Of a stretch of 5,660 nucleotides of DNA, positions 5,435 to 5,660 are shown in pieces. The DNA lies in assembly GCA_026390275.1 (NCBI GenBank), contig JAPLGF010000044.1:1-5660 (forward strand). The letters are read 5' to 3'. Numbering within the stretch: the first letter of the stretch is position 1; each line of letters starts with the position of its first letter. Both the position numbers and the translations under genes were made by a program. This DNA comes from Candidatus Atribacteria bacterium (GTDB taxonomy: Bacteria; Atribacterota; Atribacteria; Atribacterales; Atribacteraceae). Below the pieces are notes generated by a model. The model did not search any database. It was not told the origin of the DNA and saw only the letters and a list, made by a program, of their open reading frames with translations.

Positions 5435-5660
5435 TCACTTTTCCTTATACTGCATTAAAACAGCAGCAATTATCACCAGACCTTTCACTGCTCCTTGGAG
5501 GTACGGAGAAACCCCCAACATATTAAGCATATTGTTGATCACCCCAAGTATAATTGCCCCTATAACTGTTCCGTAAATCGTCCCGGAACCACCAGACATG
5601 GAGGTACCACCGATGGCAACAGCAGCAATAGCATCTAATTCATAAAAGATCCCGGCATTG
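5435..5660 (-). CDS. Sugar ABC transporter permease, C-terminal end (RbsC-like, BPD_transp_2)
   Basis: The minus strand enters the window in frame and encodes the last 74 residues of a permease, ending LMQYKEK and a TGA at 5435-5437. The hallmark is YELDAIAAVAIGGTSMSGGSG, followed by a hydrophobic segment TVIGAIILGVINNMLNMLG, then VSPYLQGAVKG and a final segment LVIIAAVLM. This matches the C-terminus of RbsC-type inner-membrane permeases, including the EAA-like GGTS loop region that contacts the ATPase. The N-terminus lies beyond the window. The binding-protein gene follows 59 bases downstream, giving the usual permease-then-binding-protein order; the ATPase gene is expected further upstream, outside the window. 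Confidence 0.93.
   Translation of the reverse strand, partial: NAGIFYELDAIAAVAIGGTSMSGGSGTIYGTVIGAIILGVINNMLNMLGVSPYLQGAVKGLVIIAAVLMQYKEK

Overview
The window looks like part of an anaerobic, sugar-using bacterial genome. The gene content (RbsB/RbsC-type sugar ABC transporter, corrinoid-methyltransferase-like UroD-family protein, aldose-1-epimerase-like DUF4432 protein) and the protein style resemble Atribacterota, or possibly Thermotogota or Firmicutes. That placement is inference from remembered family resemblance, not a search. Almost all coding is on the minus strand, so transcription runs from high to low coordinates.

Layout from the right edge, in minus-strand gene order: the C-terminal end of an RbsC-like permease (5435-5660, cut by the window); an RbsB-like substrate-binding protein with a signal peptide (4395-5375); a long perfect inverted repeat (4331-4375) just past its stop. 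Next, on the plus strand, is the wreck of a class I SAM-dependent methyltransferase (3973-4328) that still has a good promoter and ribosome binding site. A divergent intergenic stretch (3637-3972) follows. Then comes a two-gene minus-strand unit: an intact UroD/MtaA-type protein (2494-3636) and, 20 bases on, an aldose-epimerase-like gene (1395-2473) broken by a deletion and frameshift. A gap of about 400 bases with a possible promoter leads to an open-ended gene for a long helical, cysteine-free protein (1-994).

How they may fit together: the transporter would bring in a sugar or sugar derivative, the epimerase-like protein would act on its anomeric form, and the UroD/MtaA-type protein could move a methyl group using a zinc triad (HxC plus a later Cys). 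This suggests handling of a sugar or polyol derivative, possibly a methoxylated one, but the substrate cannot be read from the sequence. The most noteworthy signal is decay: two neighbouring metabolic genes are broken in different ways, while the UroD-like gene, binding protein and visible permease end look intact. I see no CRISPR array, rRNA or tRNA gene, insertion sequence or phage gene. I did not find a convincing novel system; the most unusual element is the unidentified coiled-coil gene at the left edge.
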